Below, piece after piece: positions 12,419-27,200 of a DNA stretch of 64,000 bases (positions are counted from its first letter, which is position 1; each line of letters starts with the position of its first letter). The DNA is from Lutjanus erythropterus (taxonomy: Eukaryota > Chordata > Actinopteri > Lutjaniformes > Lutjanidae). A model generated the notes under the pieces. It was not told the origin of the DNA, made no database searches, and saw only the letters and a program-made list of their open reading frames with translations. Both the position numbers and the translations under genes were made by a program. Where the stretch lies: the NCBI GenBank assembly GCA_020091685.1, contig CM034600.1:12814438-12878437 (forward strand), written 5' to 3'.

Positions 12419-15400
12419 TTTAAAAAATCTGTCCAGCATCAGTCACCATTCACTGAGCATACTTTATCCCATATAACATCATCATGCTTATTGGGTTTTG
12501 ATTTTGTTCATTTTTGATTATTTGATCACATTTTCCATTTCAGGGGAGAAAAGAAAAAGGCCTTCAATGGAGGAGGTCTGTGTGAGGTATTATTGGCATG
12601 TGGTTTGAAAATTAAGAGAAAAATAACATTGAAAACATAAAACCTCACTGTAGCATATTTTGTGTTGAATTGTATTGACTTTAACAGTTTGGATGACACA
12701 TTGAATGATGTCTTTGTACTGTATGTATACTGTGTGTACTCTGTGTGTGTGTGTATGAGAGTGAAAGAAAGAGAGACATCCTCTAAACACATTTACACTT
12801 CTTTATGTGTGTATGTTTGACAGAGAAACTCTGTATATGTGCTTCCTGACTGTCTGGCCGTCATAAAGACAGACAGCCTGGTTACTGTCTCTCTTACATA
12901 ACTCTCTGAATACAGCTGCTCTGGCATGAATTAACCCAAAGAGTCAAACTCCACCTCTGTGTGTGAACAGTTTGCTCTGAAACATGCTTTTAGATTTGAG
13001 CTGAGGAATCCAAACGCACATAAAGTTTTAACTAGACTGCTGTGTTTAACTCCTCTCTGTTTTTTTGCAGTCATCCAACATCATGTTGCAGCGTGGCAGA
13101 GATCATGTCTGTGCTGTTCTTTCATACCATGAAGTACCGACCTGAAGACCCCCGTAACCCCAACAATGACCGCTTTATCCTCTCAAAGGTAACACACACA
13201 CACATACACACACAGGTGCATGCACAGGGATGACACACACAAGACACATCTAAAACAGCATCTTGTAAACTGTGATAGCAGTTCTAGCAAGAACATGAAA
13301 TACCGCGAGATACAATGAGATGCACAGCATCTGATATTACATTCTAACCATCTGATCTCTCACCTTCTCACCTCCTCAGGGTCATGCAGCTCCAGTGCTG
13401 TACGCCGTGTGGGCGGAGACAGGATACCTGAAGGAGAATGAGCTCCTCAACCTCCGCAAGGTCGACTCTATCCTGGAGGGACACCCTGTGCCGGTGAGGT
13501 GACATTCAGACCCTGCAGGGAGTTCTGTGTCTGAAAGTCATTTATTCCAACATCACAATACATACATTTAAAACTATTACATCACCAGTCTGTGTGTTAG
13601 TCTGTGTCAGTGTATTTCTATCTCTATAACACAAATAGTAGGTTTACGTTTTCCAAAATCTCTGTAATCTCTGTCTTTTTCTAATCTGGTATTTCTCAAA
13701 TGAGGGTTCTAGTACCCCTAGGGGCACCTTTAAGTACTGCTGGTGGTACTTGATTTAAAAGAAAAAAAAAAGTTAATTAAAAGAATATCAGTCATTCATA
13801 ATTATAATTTTAAACCACCTTTTATAGAATACCTTTTTCAGTGCAATCACTGAGGGACAAAAACTATCCGTTTCTGTATTGGATGACAGATGAAAATGAA
13901 CCACTCAGTAGTAGTTTCAGTTTTTAAAAAAAATACTTTATTAAATGTTTTGCAGAGAGGGAAAATTTCAAGCCATTAAGTTTGATAATGAGTACTTCAG
14001 AACGTAACGTGTATTTGAGACACGTAGCAGACAAACTGTATGCAGACAGAGACACAGTGACAAAGATGTTGTTGTGTGACAGAGATGCTCCGTCCTCGGC
14101 TCCTTTCTCTTCTGCTGCTGCAGACATTAATGAGACTCTGTGTTCACATAAACTCTCCCAGACACAGACTGTAGACACTGTCCTGACAACATGACCATTT
14201 CATGTTCTCTGTGTTTGCACACTTGAGTTCTCCTGCAGCTCTGTACAATAAGATGAATGCTTTGTGTGTGTGTGCTAACAGAAGCAGCAGTTTGTGGATG
14301 TGGCCACTGGATCTCTGGGTCAGGGGCTGGGAGCTGCCTGTGGGATGGCCTACACCGGAAAATACTTTGACAAGGCCAGGTAACATACACAGAAACACAC
14401 AAGCACACACACAGGAATTGTTCATGAAAAGTAAACGACCTCATGCAGAGACTCCCAACATGCGCATTATAACATACATGAAGGAGCACGGCGACTCAGC
14501 TTGCATCTGCACATATTAAGGTAGACGGTATGAAATTATGCAGGACATAATGCGTGCTGCAGCGAGCAGTGCTGACATGTGACATTTCAGCTTGCAGCTC
14601 TGGATCAAACCGTACCTGACAGGCCTGGTCTGGGCTGACATTTAGGCAGCCACTCACAGAGTCAGGAGAGCTGACCTCTGACAGGTTACCCTCAGATCTG
14701 GATGAATGAGGGCACCTGCTCGGTAATCTGAGATCAGAAAAGAAGAAATTAAATGGTGAAAGAAATCAGGAGCTGCATTTACCCTAATATTTCACTAAAT
14801 CAGAAGGAATTTTTAATCAGGGTGAGAGGGGTGGTATAAACCTTTAATACTCCAGTCAATTGGTTTCTCTTTGGTTGGAAGAAATCATTTCCTTCTACGC
14901 ATGTCTGCCCCGCAGGAGGGTAGGTGGTGTCTCATAAAAGAGTTTCCAGGAGGGACAGAAACATGGAGGTAGCAAAACAGACCTGCTCAGTAGCAGATAC
15001 AACTTTTCTGTTAGAAACATTAAAAGATCCTAATATTGTTTTAGGATTGACAGGCAGAACCAGCTTTTCTCCTTCCTCTGTTATATTTCTAGCAGATTAG
15101 ACACTTTACAGCAAGTAAGTCAATCTGTGGACTCAAATAAGCTGCATGACATGCCTACCACGTGATATACCCCCTCAAAATGAGAAGCTGTAAGCACCAA
15201 AACTGCCTGGGGATGGTTAGGAAAATATATCAGGGAGGTATGCTGTGCAATAAAGCAAAGTGAGTGTAGTTGGTCTGTAAGACTGCAGCTGGACTCTTCT
15301 CCTTCACAGTGAATGGAACCAGTTCAAAAAAGTGATATTCTGATTAATGCTTTTGAGTATACAATTTTTTTCAGGTCCTTTAATTTGCCAATGTAAACAA

Positions 15401-16511
15401 TTAAGCTAGAATTTCTAGTTTATATGGGGATTCATGTGTCTTTTCACAAAAGGTAGAATCCAAATTCAGATAAAGATAAATTTATTTTTTGTGCACACTT
15501 CTGTAGCTGCAGTGGTTTGAATAGATTTTTTTCGAGACAGCCATGTTAATATGAAACAGCAGGATAAACACAGACGTTACCAATGACACTAATTAAGGTC
15601 CTGTTCCATTTTGTGTAGCAGAGTCGCTTCAGGGAGCCAACATGCACAATAGCAGCAGTCTGACTCTGTTTTACCTGAAATGTGACAGATTTTTAATTGG
15701 TATCAATGGTAACGCCTGCGTTTACTATTTCATGTCAAGAAGGCTGCTGTGAAAAAGGTCGGCGAACAGGCCTGCAATGGACACTGGTCATCTACTAGTC
15801 AGCTGAATGTTAGCAGGGTTGCACATCAGTCCTCATGTGTCTCCTTTGTTCTAGAAAGAACCACGTGGATTTCAGTTCAACAATAGAGAGAGCGAGATCG
15901 TTTATCCTGCCATAAACACACAACACATTCCTGTTCACATTTTCACAGAGCATGGACATGATTCAAAAGCATCCGAGCTGAATTTCAGGAACACAGTTTG
16001 GCAGATTTCTATGTGGACAAAACGGAGGGAGACGACAGTCTCAAGTCTCAAAAGGCAATTTTGTTTTTAACACACAACGGACGCAGTGGCACAGGCGGTC
16101 CATGAATGCCGTACATGCAGTCTGAGTTTGGCCGCCCTTGATATCTCTCACTCTGCATTCTGTGTGCACTCGATTGTTTCTGCTCTAATAATCACACATG
16201 CAAGAGCACAGTTCCCCCTCATCTCTCTGCCTCACACTCATCATTTCTCCAAGAATTGGCAAAATCCTGGGCCTCTGCTGCACCTGCATGGTAGATTATA
16301 CCATATACACTATGCATGTGATTGTGTATACTGTGTGTGATAGTGCATGTATGGACAAGGGCGCATGAGTTTCCTGTGCGATGCTCGGAGCAGCTTGTCA
16401 AACTAATTCGCTGCAACATAACAGCTCACTTAGAGGGCTGCATCACTGGTTTCATAACATCATCTGAGGCAAGAACTGCTAAATGGAAACTATATCAAAC
16501 CTCTAGTAGAG

Positions 16512-16549
<38 letters not shown>

Positions 16550-17440
16550 GCAGGATCAACTGGAATGAACCAGCAAATATATATTCACAAACTTTAAAGT
16601 AATATGAAGGGCCCTGAACAATACTGGATTTTTGAGGCCGATACCAATATTAGGGAGTAAAATATTCCAATCAGTACATCGGCTGATATTCTTTATAAAG
16701 AATTATAATAGCACTTATACATAAACACCTACTTTTTGCAATAATACCTCAAATAATAATAATCCCTCAAAAATTGTTCACGCTTAATGACAAAGATATA
16801 TCATAGGGGCAGATTATTTTACAATTTAATGATAAACTTAATTGTCCAAAATGATATCAGGGCACTGAAACAGTGAACTACTCTGACTATAAATGAAAAA
16901 ACACAAATAGAGAAAGAAAAATGATTAAATACACACAATGCTGCCTATACAGTTAACAAATAAAACAATCTGCATTATGTTGTGTTAAAAAAAACTTACT
17001 CATATGAATCATTCAATTCATTTTCATATCGAACAACATATATGCTGATATGATATAGACCCACAGGCCAATATCGGTCAACCGATATATCAGTCAGGTT
17101 CTACTGGAAATGAATCCCACAAACAACCAAACACAGGCCTCATCCCCTCTGAGGGTGTGGTTTATTAAAATATGACACATGAATGAACCTGTCAGATGTG
17201 TTTATCACCAGTGTTGAGATGACACTGAATAACTGACTCTGTTCATGACTTCATGCTGATGTGACTCTGGTTCAATACTGTAAATATGGATCAAACGCAT
17301 GCAGGGTTCCCCCTCCCGCTCTTTCAGGCTCTGGATAATGCAGCTCATCATGTGTATTGAGCGTATTGACTGGAAGTTTCTTCTTCACTGGCTTTGTGCT
17401 GGCAGGGTGTAATGGTGTGAGTGGCCAAAAATGTGAGAGT

Positions 17441-17491
<51 letters not shown>

Positions 17492-19001
17492 CAGTTGGAC
17501 AAGTTTGGGCTGTTTTCAAGGAGAGGTATCACCTTGTCCTGATCCGTTATTCTCAGCTTGCAGAGAGGAGATGAAAGAAATACACACACACACACACTCC
17601 TCACACCTCCCGATGGATCACTTCACTCCTGTACATGAAGCACTGCTTCAACCTGCTTTAGTTATGTTGGATGCCCTTCAGATCACTCTGTGAGTGTGTC
17701 AGTACCATCATATTATTCTTAATCTTGCACACATGCACACATGCATGTGTTGTTGCCATCTGACAGAAACCTTGTAAGTTCAAAACCAGTACTTTTCAGG
17801 AAATTAAGCCTAATTAAGCCTAAACCCTGAAGACTGACCTTCAAGATGGAGGCGGGGTGGAGCGATGAGCTTCTGCTGGCAGTTTTAGGGTCCAATGGAG
17901 GTTTAGTCACAAGCTTCTCTTAATACTTTTCATTGGTTAAATACCCACAGACAGACATATAGGGTCACCAATATAGCATTGATTTATGGAAAAAAGACAA
18001 AATATGTAAATAAGAGGTTTCCCCTCAACAACACGTAAAAAATTAAATAGAAAAAAGCTTAAGGCCATTTTTCTATATATTATTAAATATGTGACACAAG
18101 AAATTTTAGTTTCTATATCTATTCTGTATATTTGGGAAAGGTTAAATGAACACAGCTAAAGATGATTGCAAAACATTATTGAGATTGGGTATTTATTCAT
18201 TGAATGCAAATTTGATGATTATTAGCAAATGAACAGAGATACACCTTACTTTGCTGACCCTGCTGTTTCAGACCAATGCAGGGTTAAAGCTGAGGTAGGC
18301 AGCATATTTTTGATGTCACTGGGCAAAAGTTCTGTGATAACCTTTCAGCATAATGTAAGTTAAGTGGCCTGAGATAAAACTCAACTTCCGCTCCTCCTCT
18401 TGGCTGTTTTCAGGCTTTAGAAACATCCCATGACGGGAGGCTTTGGCCAATCACTGGTTGGTGAGATGGTTGATTGTTGAGTCTCATTCCCAAAATGTAA
18501 GATTTGATGACCTGAGAATGAGACTCAACAGTCAACCGTCTTTCTTCAGATTCATCTGCTGCACCTTTAATTACTTTTGTAATGAGCCACCAGATTTGGT
18601 CCAGTGCATCTGTATATATCATTACTGATGGGTTCGGAGGAGGAGCGGACACATTTCACCTGCAGGATTTAGAGCACAGTGTAACTGGTACCACTCTTTT
18701 TTTTTTCTGTCTCCCCTCCAGTCTCAAATCTCTCCCTCTTTTCTCTCCCTCTCTTCATCTCCACCTCTGTGGAATTCCTCTCTTCCCTTTCTTCCTTTCC
18801 TCCTCTTTCTTTCTGTGCCGTGTGTTTTTTCTTTGCGCTCACTCAGGGTTGGAATGCGTGGTGTAATGCGGCGTGTCTCGGCCTATCTTCCAGCTTTAAT
18901 GAGAATGTGTCTATTTGACTGGAAAGCTGTCAGGAGTCGTTACGCCATGGGAGCAGTGAGTGAGGATGATCAGAGCATGGCGAGCGGGTGGAGTGTGTTT
19001 G

Positions 19002-19073
<72 letters not shown>

Positions 19074-21192
19074 AGGTGTGAGGGTCAGCTGTCACATTGA
19101 GCCTTACAGGAGGAATCAGAGGGTGGGAGGATGTGCCAGAGGGAAGCTGGAGCGGATGTGGAAAATTATGCTTGCCCGCTATTTATTCATCTCTTTGTCC
19201 GTATACATTTATTTAAAAACGTGAAATCTGTCTCTGTTTGCAGCTATCGAGTGTTCTGCCTGCTGGGTGATGGGGAGCTGTCGGAGGGCTCGGTGTGGGA
19301 GGCCATGGCCTTCGCCTCATATTACCAGCTAGACAACCTGGTGGCCATCTTGGACATCAACCGGCTGGGGCAGAGCGACCCGGCTCCGCTCCAGCACCAC
19401 GTGGAGAAGTACCAGCGACGCTGTGAGGCCTTTGGGTGAGCAAGGGAGGAGTCGGAGGGTGAGGGTGGTTTGAGGGAACATGAAAAGTATTTGTGCATCT
19501 GATGAGTCCATGTCCATTGTGCAGAAATTATCAGACAATTAGACAAGTAATTCATCTAAAGATTATGAGTCAACAACAGCTTTGATAATCAATGAATTTG
19601 AAATTTTATTGAGTAAAAATGTCAAATATTTGCTGGTTCTTTACTCATAAATTTTGACTTGTTTCTTTTGTTGCTCTGTTTTATGTAATTGAGTTTTTAA
19701 ATCTTGGTTGGACAAAACGAGCAATTTTATCACCTTAGGCTATTGGAGATTGAGGTGAACATTTCTTTCTACTCTGATATTTAAAGACTAAATTAAGAAT
19801 CATGTAATCAAACAGATACCATCAGATTTCTCAATAATTAATCACTAGCTCCTGCTTTTTTTTGTGTGTGTTTTTTGTCAGTGTGACAAATTAAATATAA
19901 TGTAAAAATCAAAGTGAAGATGTCTGTCCCTGATTGTATGATGGTAAAACCTGTATTCTCGAACAAGTGTCGAGTGGGTTTTCCCTGTTCCAAAAATGCA
20001 TTTTAATATCACCTCCTCTTCTTCAGTCACCATGAATTTAACTGTGGTCTTATGTTCCACAGATTATTTAACTTTTAAGAGACTGGTATGGATCCCTTAA
20101 AATTTTCTGAGGAAAATGAGGAATACTTGAGTAGCTAAGGCCAAACTCTTCCTGATGGTAATTTTCTGCATCCTTAGGGATACATGGATGAAAATTCAAG
20201 GGGAACCTTAGCCTAAGTGGTTTTGTTTACCAAAATGTGTTTGAAACAAAAAACTATGAGGTTTCACCTGCTGCATGTCATCCCTCCATCCAACACTTGC
20301 AGAGAACTGATATGAGCTAAAATGCGAATATGCTGCGACAGTAAAAAGATCTGCAGCACCATCACAAATGAGGTGAAAGGTTGTGTTGATTTTAGGAGCC
20401 TGTGGGCATTCCAATAGGATTATTCCCTTAAAAACATTACCCAGAGTTACATTCATCCGGGGGGCCAGAAGCCATAGCATCACACCTGTGGGACTGAGTT
20501 TAAAGTTTGATCTCTTCTGTTTTCCCAGCTGGCATGCCATCATTGTGGACGGCCACAGTGTGGAGGAGCTGTGTAAGGTGCTAAGTCAGCCCCGCCACCA
20601 GCCACTCGCCATCATTGCCAAGACTATCAAGGGCAAGGGCATCCCAGGTATAACAATCAGGCACGCACAGTGATCTGCAGTATGTAAGGTGCAGTTTTAA
20701 CCTGTCAGATATATAAGTAAAGTTCTTTCCTTGTTGATGCATGAAATGTGTTATTACCCACCAGCTTTTTTTTAGGAAGTTTTGAGTCAAAAATGCCATA
20801 TATCTATCATGTGTCTCTCTTTCAAACTGTGATATCAAACTGTCAGTGAATATAACATATTTCAAGCAGAACAATTCAAAGTAATCCTGACACCAAAAGC
20901 CTGTTTCTAAACGATGACTCGGTAAAACGGTGACAACTGACTGGGAACAATACTCCTGTCAGAAGTTGTCTTAACTGCAGAGGGGACCCACCGTCAGTGC
21001 AGAGGGGCCCTAACTCGCTATAATCCAGGCAGCGCTTTAGTGCTTTAGCTGCTGCATCTCTGTAATCCCTCAGAATGTGTAGGATACACTGCAGCAGCAG
21101 CCCATTGTGCTCGTGTTGTGATAACAAGAAGGGAAGTGTGTGTGACCACGTGTGTTTGTAAGAGGGAAGGGGACACAAAGAAAGGTAAAAAG

Positions 21193-21233
<41 letters not shown>

Positions 21234-24200
21234 GAGAGGAGTATGTCTTTATAAGACTGTCAGAAATGGTGAATGCTGTTATTATAAGCCTGTGCCCTCT
21301 TGATTCTGACCTTTTGACCTGTAAAGTTCCCTGTTGTGACCCACTGAAGTGGACATTTGTTATGAGACCAGCAGATGCCCATGGTTTATTTAAAGTTTAT
21401 TTGCAGTAGCATGTGCATACATGTAGGATATCAAGAGGACTTTATGCATAGAGTATATATACTTTATTGGTCCAGAGCTACAGGCATTATACACCACACA
21501 AATTGCTGCAGAAACTCTTTCAACTGTTCTTAAACATCAGAAGTCTTAAGAAATCCAAGAGAGGAAAATTATCGACAAATATTGAAATTAATGATGCCAC
21601 GATTTCACATTGTTGTCCATGTTAAAAAACTGATTTATGGATGTCGTCTTGTCTGATGAGGTTAAGTGCAGTTTACAATCAACCAGAAACTGTTTTACAT
21701 GAGATGTGAGACAGTTCTTGCAATGTCTTTGCAATCAAAAGTATTTACATTTGTTTTCCTCGAAAACCTTGAGAAGTTACAAATATTTTGAAAGTAATAT
21801 CAAAAGCACTATTTAAGTAAATAAAGCCAGGATTAGTGCCATTTATTTTTCCTTGTATATGCATATATACTAACACAGTGATATTGATTTTTATTATTAT
21901 TTTATATTTTGTGTTATAATTTTTGTGAGGTCACAAAATGCCTGTACTAAGAAAAGTAAATTTTGGTGCTTTTCATAACTTTCCCTTTATATGATTCCTT
22001 AAGACATTTTTCTCACATTCAGAATATATTGAGGACACAAAATCTGTTGAGTTTGTTCATGTTGCAGTTTGTGTGAAGCTGGTAAAATGTCTGGACTATA
22101 TTATCAGGTGGGCCCAAATTTTTGACTAATGTAAAATGTGAAAATGTCACACTTGCACAGCTTAAATAGCAACCTTAACCACATAAACAATAATGCTTTG
22201 TGTTTTGCACCACTTGTATTTTTTTTTTTTTCTATGAATAAAAAGGTTTTTTTTTTTATTATTTTCCTTCTCTAATAAATTGTTATTGTCAGGTATTACA
22301 TTGTACAGTAATAGTTGTACCTGTTTGCTCTGGCCCTCAGCTGTGTGTTTGTGTGTATATGTTTCAGCGGCTGAGGATAAGATGGGCTGGCATGGTAAAC
22401 CTCTGCCCAAAGACATGGCCGACAGCGTGATCAAAGAGCTGCAGAGCCGCATCATCAGCTGTAACAAGCGCATCTATCCTGCTCAGCCCAATGAGGACGC
22501 ACAACCTGTCAGCCTCCGCAACATCCGCATGCCAAGCGCACCCAGCTACAAACCTGGAGACAAGGTATGATCGGTGGTGGCAGAGAGCTCAGGTGTCTTC
22601 AGTCAGTACAACTTTCAGAAGGACTCCAAGGAAGCTTCAGCAAATAATCTGCCTGTATTGATTGCAGTTAGTTGATTGGTTGTCCGTTTTGTCCCCATGT
22701 AACCAGATTGCTACGAGGAAGGCTTACGGCATGGCTCTGGCCAAGCTGGGCCGTTACAATGAGCATGTGGTGGCTCTGGATGGAGACACCAAGAACTCCA
22801 CCTTCTCTGAACTCTTTAAGAACGAGCACCCGAACCGCTACGTGGAGTGCTACATCGCAGAGCAGAACATGGTAAGAAAGAGCTGTTAGCTGGAGAGGTT
22901 CTGGAGAGGAAGTGAGGTGAAACATTACAGTTACAAAAAACATCCTGACAGCAACATCTTACCTATTAACATCGGTCCAGTTATTACATTTCTTTAAGTA
23001 AGCTTTCCAAAAATAACAGGAAACCACAACCAACTTGCAAATTTCCGGTTTATCAATCTGAATGAAGCTTTGAGTTCATCACAGAGGCTATTAAAGTTTC
23101 TATTCAACAAATAAAATAAGGGCATTTGGTTTTGATTTTAAGCTGTCAATTTACTTTCAGTGTTACTGCAGCAAAAGCGTTTTTGCTGTTGCATCATCTC
23201 TTGAGTAGCATTAAATCAACCATCATCCGGCGTTCATGCTCTGGTTTTATTTATGAATGAATGAATGAATGAATTTACATCAACATCATTATGAATCCTT
23301 GCAGGGTCCTTTCATACAACAGCAGACCAATCAAAGTGGGTCAGCATGTGTCTGGAGTAAATAAAAATCTTCATCATCATGATTTAACATGAAATATAAG
23401 TATGATGTCATTGCTCTGTGGGCTTGGCAGAGGTTTTTAATGATAGTAAGTGCTCACTGGGTACTTATTACATCATTATTAACATGTAAAGATGAGGTCC
23501 TTTTCTTTTCATGCTGCCGTGGAAATAGCTTGAATGAATGAAATAGTCACTGTTTCACAGTCATGCCAGACTTCCTCACCTGGCTTCATAGGCTAATAGT
23601 CCTGATGGTGGCTGCACATAAAATAAATTCTGAAGATTTTTACAAAGCTGATGATCTCTAACACACGTCCGTAGCTCATGACTTCCCCGATCCCACCTTA
23701 CCCGCTTTGCCTGCATCTTTTATTTTTGTATTAAACACATTGTTTCTAAGCCATCCCTCTTGCTTCTCTTCTCTCCCACAGGTGAGCGTGGCGATTGGTT
23801 GTGCTGTGCGAGACCGTAATGTGGTGTTCGCCAGCACCTTTGCCACATTCTTTACCCGAGCCTTCGACCAGCTTCGCATGGCCGCCATCTCTGAGAGCAA
23901 CATCAACCTCTGTGGCTCCCACTGTGGTGTCTCTATTGGTCAGTTCCTGTCTCTCTTTACACCAATCGTGACATGAAATAGGTGACCTTTGACCTTTTAG
24001 TTGTTAATATTAAAGTCATTACCTCTTCTGACTTTTTCCCAACAACATCTCATTGGTATCACTGTTATCCAGTACATTTGTGCATTTATGACATCAGAAA
24101 GTGGCATTTTGTTGTAGTAGGAGAAAACTGATATGACAGAGAGAGACAAACATTCTGGTTGCAAATGAGGGTGAAGAACATTTTGTTAGCATATGACAGC

Positions 24201-27200
24201 TGTGACCGCTGTTTTTATTGTGGAGAGATCTTGTGTGTCAACCACTGTAACCAATGTTATAGCTAATTATTATTTCACACACTCATGTAACTATTCAAAT
24301 ATGATCAACTGGTTTTCTACATCAAATAAATCACAGCCTCAGTGATCTTTGACTCATAGTTTGAAGAAGCTGCACTCATTAGGACCTTCACTGTGACCCA
24401 CTTTTCCTCTTGCTACACCTTTTTCTTAAATCCAGTTTGGCACAGTTGACTCTTCCTAAGCCCCGTCCCTTTTAGCTCTGTGTTCCAATAGCAGTTTAGT
24501 AGATCCTTAGTCAAGTGTGTACTTCCCTGTTTCCTATACTTAGACATGTTGTGTGCTAGGCTTGTCTGTGTTGAAAAGAAAACCAAAGATGTTGTTACTT
24601 GTAAAAGCCGTATAATATAGTCCCATCTAAGGTTAGATAATGTTAGCAAAATGCTAGCAACTAGCTAACTAATGATTCATACATGCTGCATCCAAAATTA
24701 CATACCATGCACTATATACCCAAAATGTCTACAATCATTACACATATTTTTGTGTAAAAAAAAACCTGAAGCATTATTAACATTATCCCAGAGCTGCCTT
24801 AGGTGCTGTCTGCCTTTGTCTATTATGGTGTTGTTGACATCACTACTGCATTGCATTGTGGGTTAATATATGTCATTGTAGTGTCTAGTGTTTGCATACT
24901 GTAATATTTACCAAGAAATAGTACGCTCATGCTTGTGCTGTGGGTTTCAGACATACTTTGCTTAACTGGTATTGGAGCACAGAGCAGTAAGGGGCGGGAC
25001 TTAGGAAGGTTCCCTGTTTCGGACTGATTCAGCCCACTGCAGGATAAAAAATGTGCACAATGTATGTCAGATGAAAATCAACTCAGGCTAATTTCAAGCA
25101 TCTGTGGAAAATGTGTAATTCCTGTTTTATCACATCGCTGCTTCCTTAACTTCACATTAGTGGGTTGAACCTTTCCTCTGTATGTTTCAGTTTTAATTTT
25201 CCTGAATCCTAAACCTTTTTCCCCTCATCTTCTCGCCTCCTCCGTTATTCTGTTGTCCATCTTCCTCTCCTGGTATCAGCACTCCTCCTCCTACTCCTCC
25301 TCCTCTCTGTCTCTCTGTGTCATGGAGGTGATGACAGAGCGGCCTGATTCTCTTTCACCTCCTCCTCCCCTTTCTCCTTCTCCTCCACCTCCTCAGGTAC
25401 ATTGCATGCCCACCTCTCCACACTGAATGCATGCCAGACGTACCAGAATTTATTTTTGTACAGTCTACAGCAAACATATGCGTCTAACTGTACTAACTGA
25501 TATGTGTGTATGTTTAGGTGAAGATGGACCCTCTCAGATGGGTCTGGAGGATCTGGCCATGTTTAGAGCCATTCCCACGGCAACCATCTTCTACCCTAGC
25601 GATGGTGTCTCCACTGAGAAGGCTGTGGAGCTTTCCGCAAACACAAAGGTACACATAGTCCCCTGTAAGAAGAAATGAAAAGTTTAAATCCCGAAAAAGG
25701 TTTAAAGCAGAGTAAAAGCCAGATATCATATTTAGTTGTGTGGCATCCAATTTTCCAGTTTTTGTGTCCAAAAAGTACAGACTTGTTGGATTATTTCTGT
25801 TTTGTTTCAGGGTCTGTGTTTCATCCGAACAAGCCGCCCAGAGAACAACATCATCTACAACTCAAATGAGGAGTTCCATGTTGGTCAGGCTAAGGTTTGT
25901 AGCAGCGTTTTCCTTCCTCCATGCTTTGTCATAGTATGATCTGAGGATTCTCATCCAAGATTAGCCTGTCAGAGGCTGTAGAGCGAAGCTAGAGTGAAGA
26001 TACTGGAACTAGAAAACATGAAGAATCCTCTCTGAATGACCTGGGACATTCACACGATGTATAGATTTCCTAGCTATATTGAGCAATTTCCATAACAGAA
26101 CAGAAGTGCTTGCTTTCCACTGGCAGAAAATGCAATTCTTGCAGAAATCTCCATAATGTCAAAAGTTTTTGATAGCAAATCACAGAATCAGAAATAGAAG
26201 AATTGACATAGAATGCTGCAAATTGATCTTCAGGTTCCCAGCTTTCAGATGATGTAACTCACCTCTATATGGCTGTTCTATTGCCTACTCGTTTCCTCTG
26301 TTGCCCCCTAAAAATGACAAAAAAAACAAGTGTTTATTAAGGTGTGGGGAAATAGAGTAGGCTCTTCCACGATCCTAGGACTTTAAAGACCCCCTCCAGT
26401 GAAAATCACATTTTTAGCCTGTTTTTAAAATGTCCATGTGGTGTTTTTCATGTGTTACAAGACATATCAGGGGCGAGATAAACAGTAAACGCCATTATTG
26501 CTTTGAAACTGCAGTGAGCCAAGGCAGTGTCAAAAAAACAGATTCAGTCAGGCTGATTTTATGATGTCATAAACCTACAAAACCAATCTCATTAATCGAG
26601 GGGATGGCGCTCAACATATAATAAGCGCCAAAGCTGGATGTAGCTAGTTACTGTGATTAGCTAGCAAAACATAGGAGAAACCTCTGTAGTTCAGCCACTT
26701 AGGGGTAGGGGTTGAGGGTTGGGGGGTGCAGGGTGTGTGGAGATGGCAGGGTCTATTTGCATATTCATGAATCCTTGAATGATAAATGAAGGCAAGCCAT
26801 TTTAACAAGGTATTTGAATTTATTTTGCAAAAAAAAACATATCATACACACTTTATTATTTCTGCAGAGCATTTATACTGTTTAAAACACGACTGCAGGT
26901 GCACTTTGTCTTTTTAACCCTCTAGTCAGATTATCATAAATGACTAATCTGGCTAAACTGTGTGCACACTTCCTTACATACAAATATATCTTCTCTTCCA
27001 ACTCAGGTTGTGTACAAAACCAATGACGACCATGTAACTGTGATTGGAGCAGGAGTGACCCTCCACGAGGCTCTGGCTGCTGCTGAGCAACTGAAGAAAG
27101 GTAAAAAGACAGAAAGCAAGAAACATGAATCAAAACAAAAACTACGTCAGCATAAAAATGTACTGTTTTTCACATGAACTATCTGCTGGACTGAGTTGTA

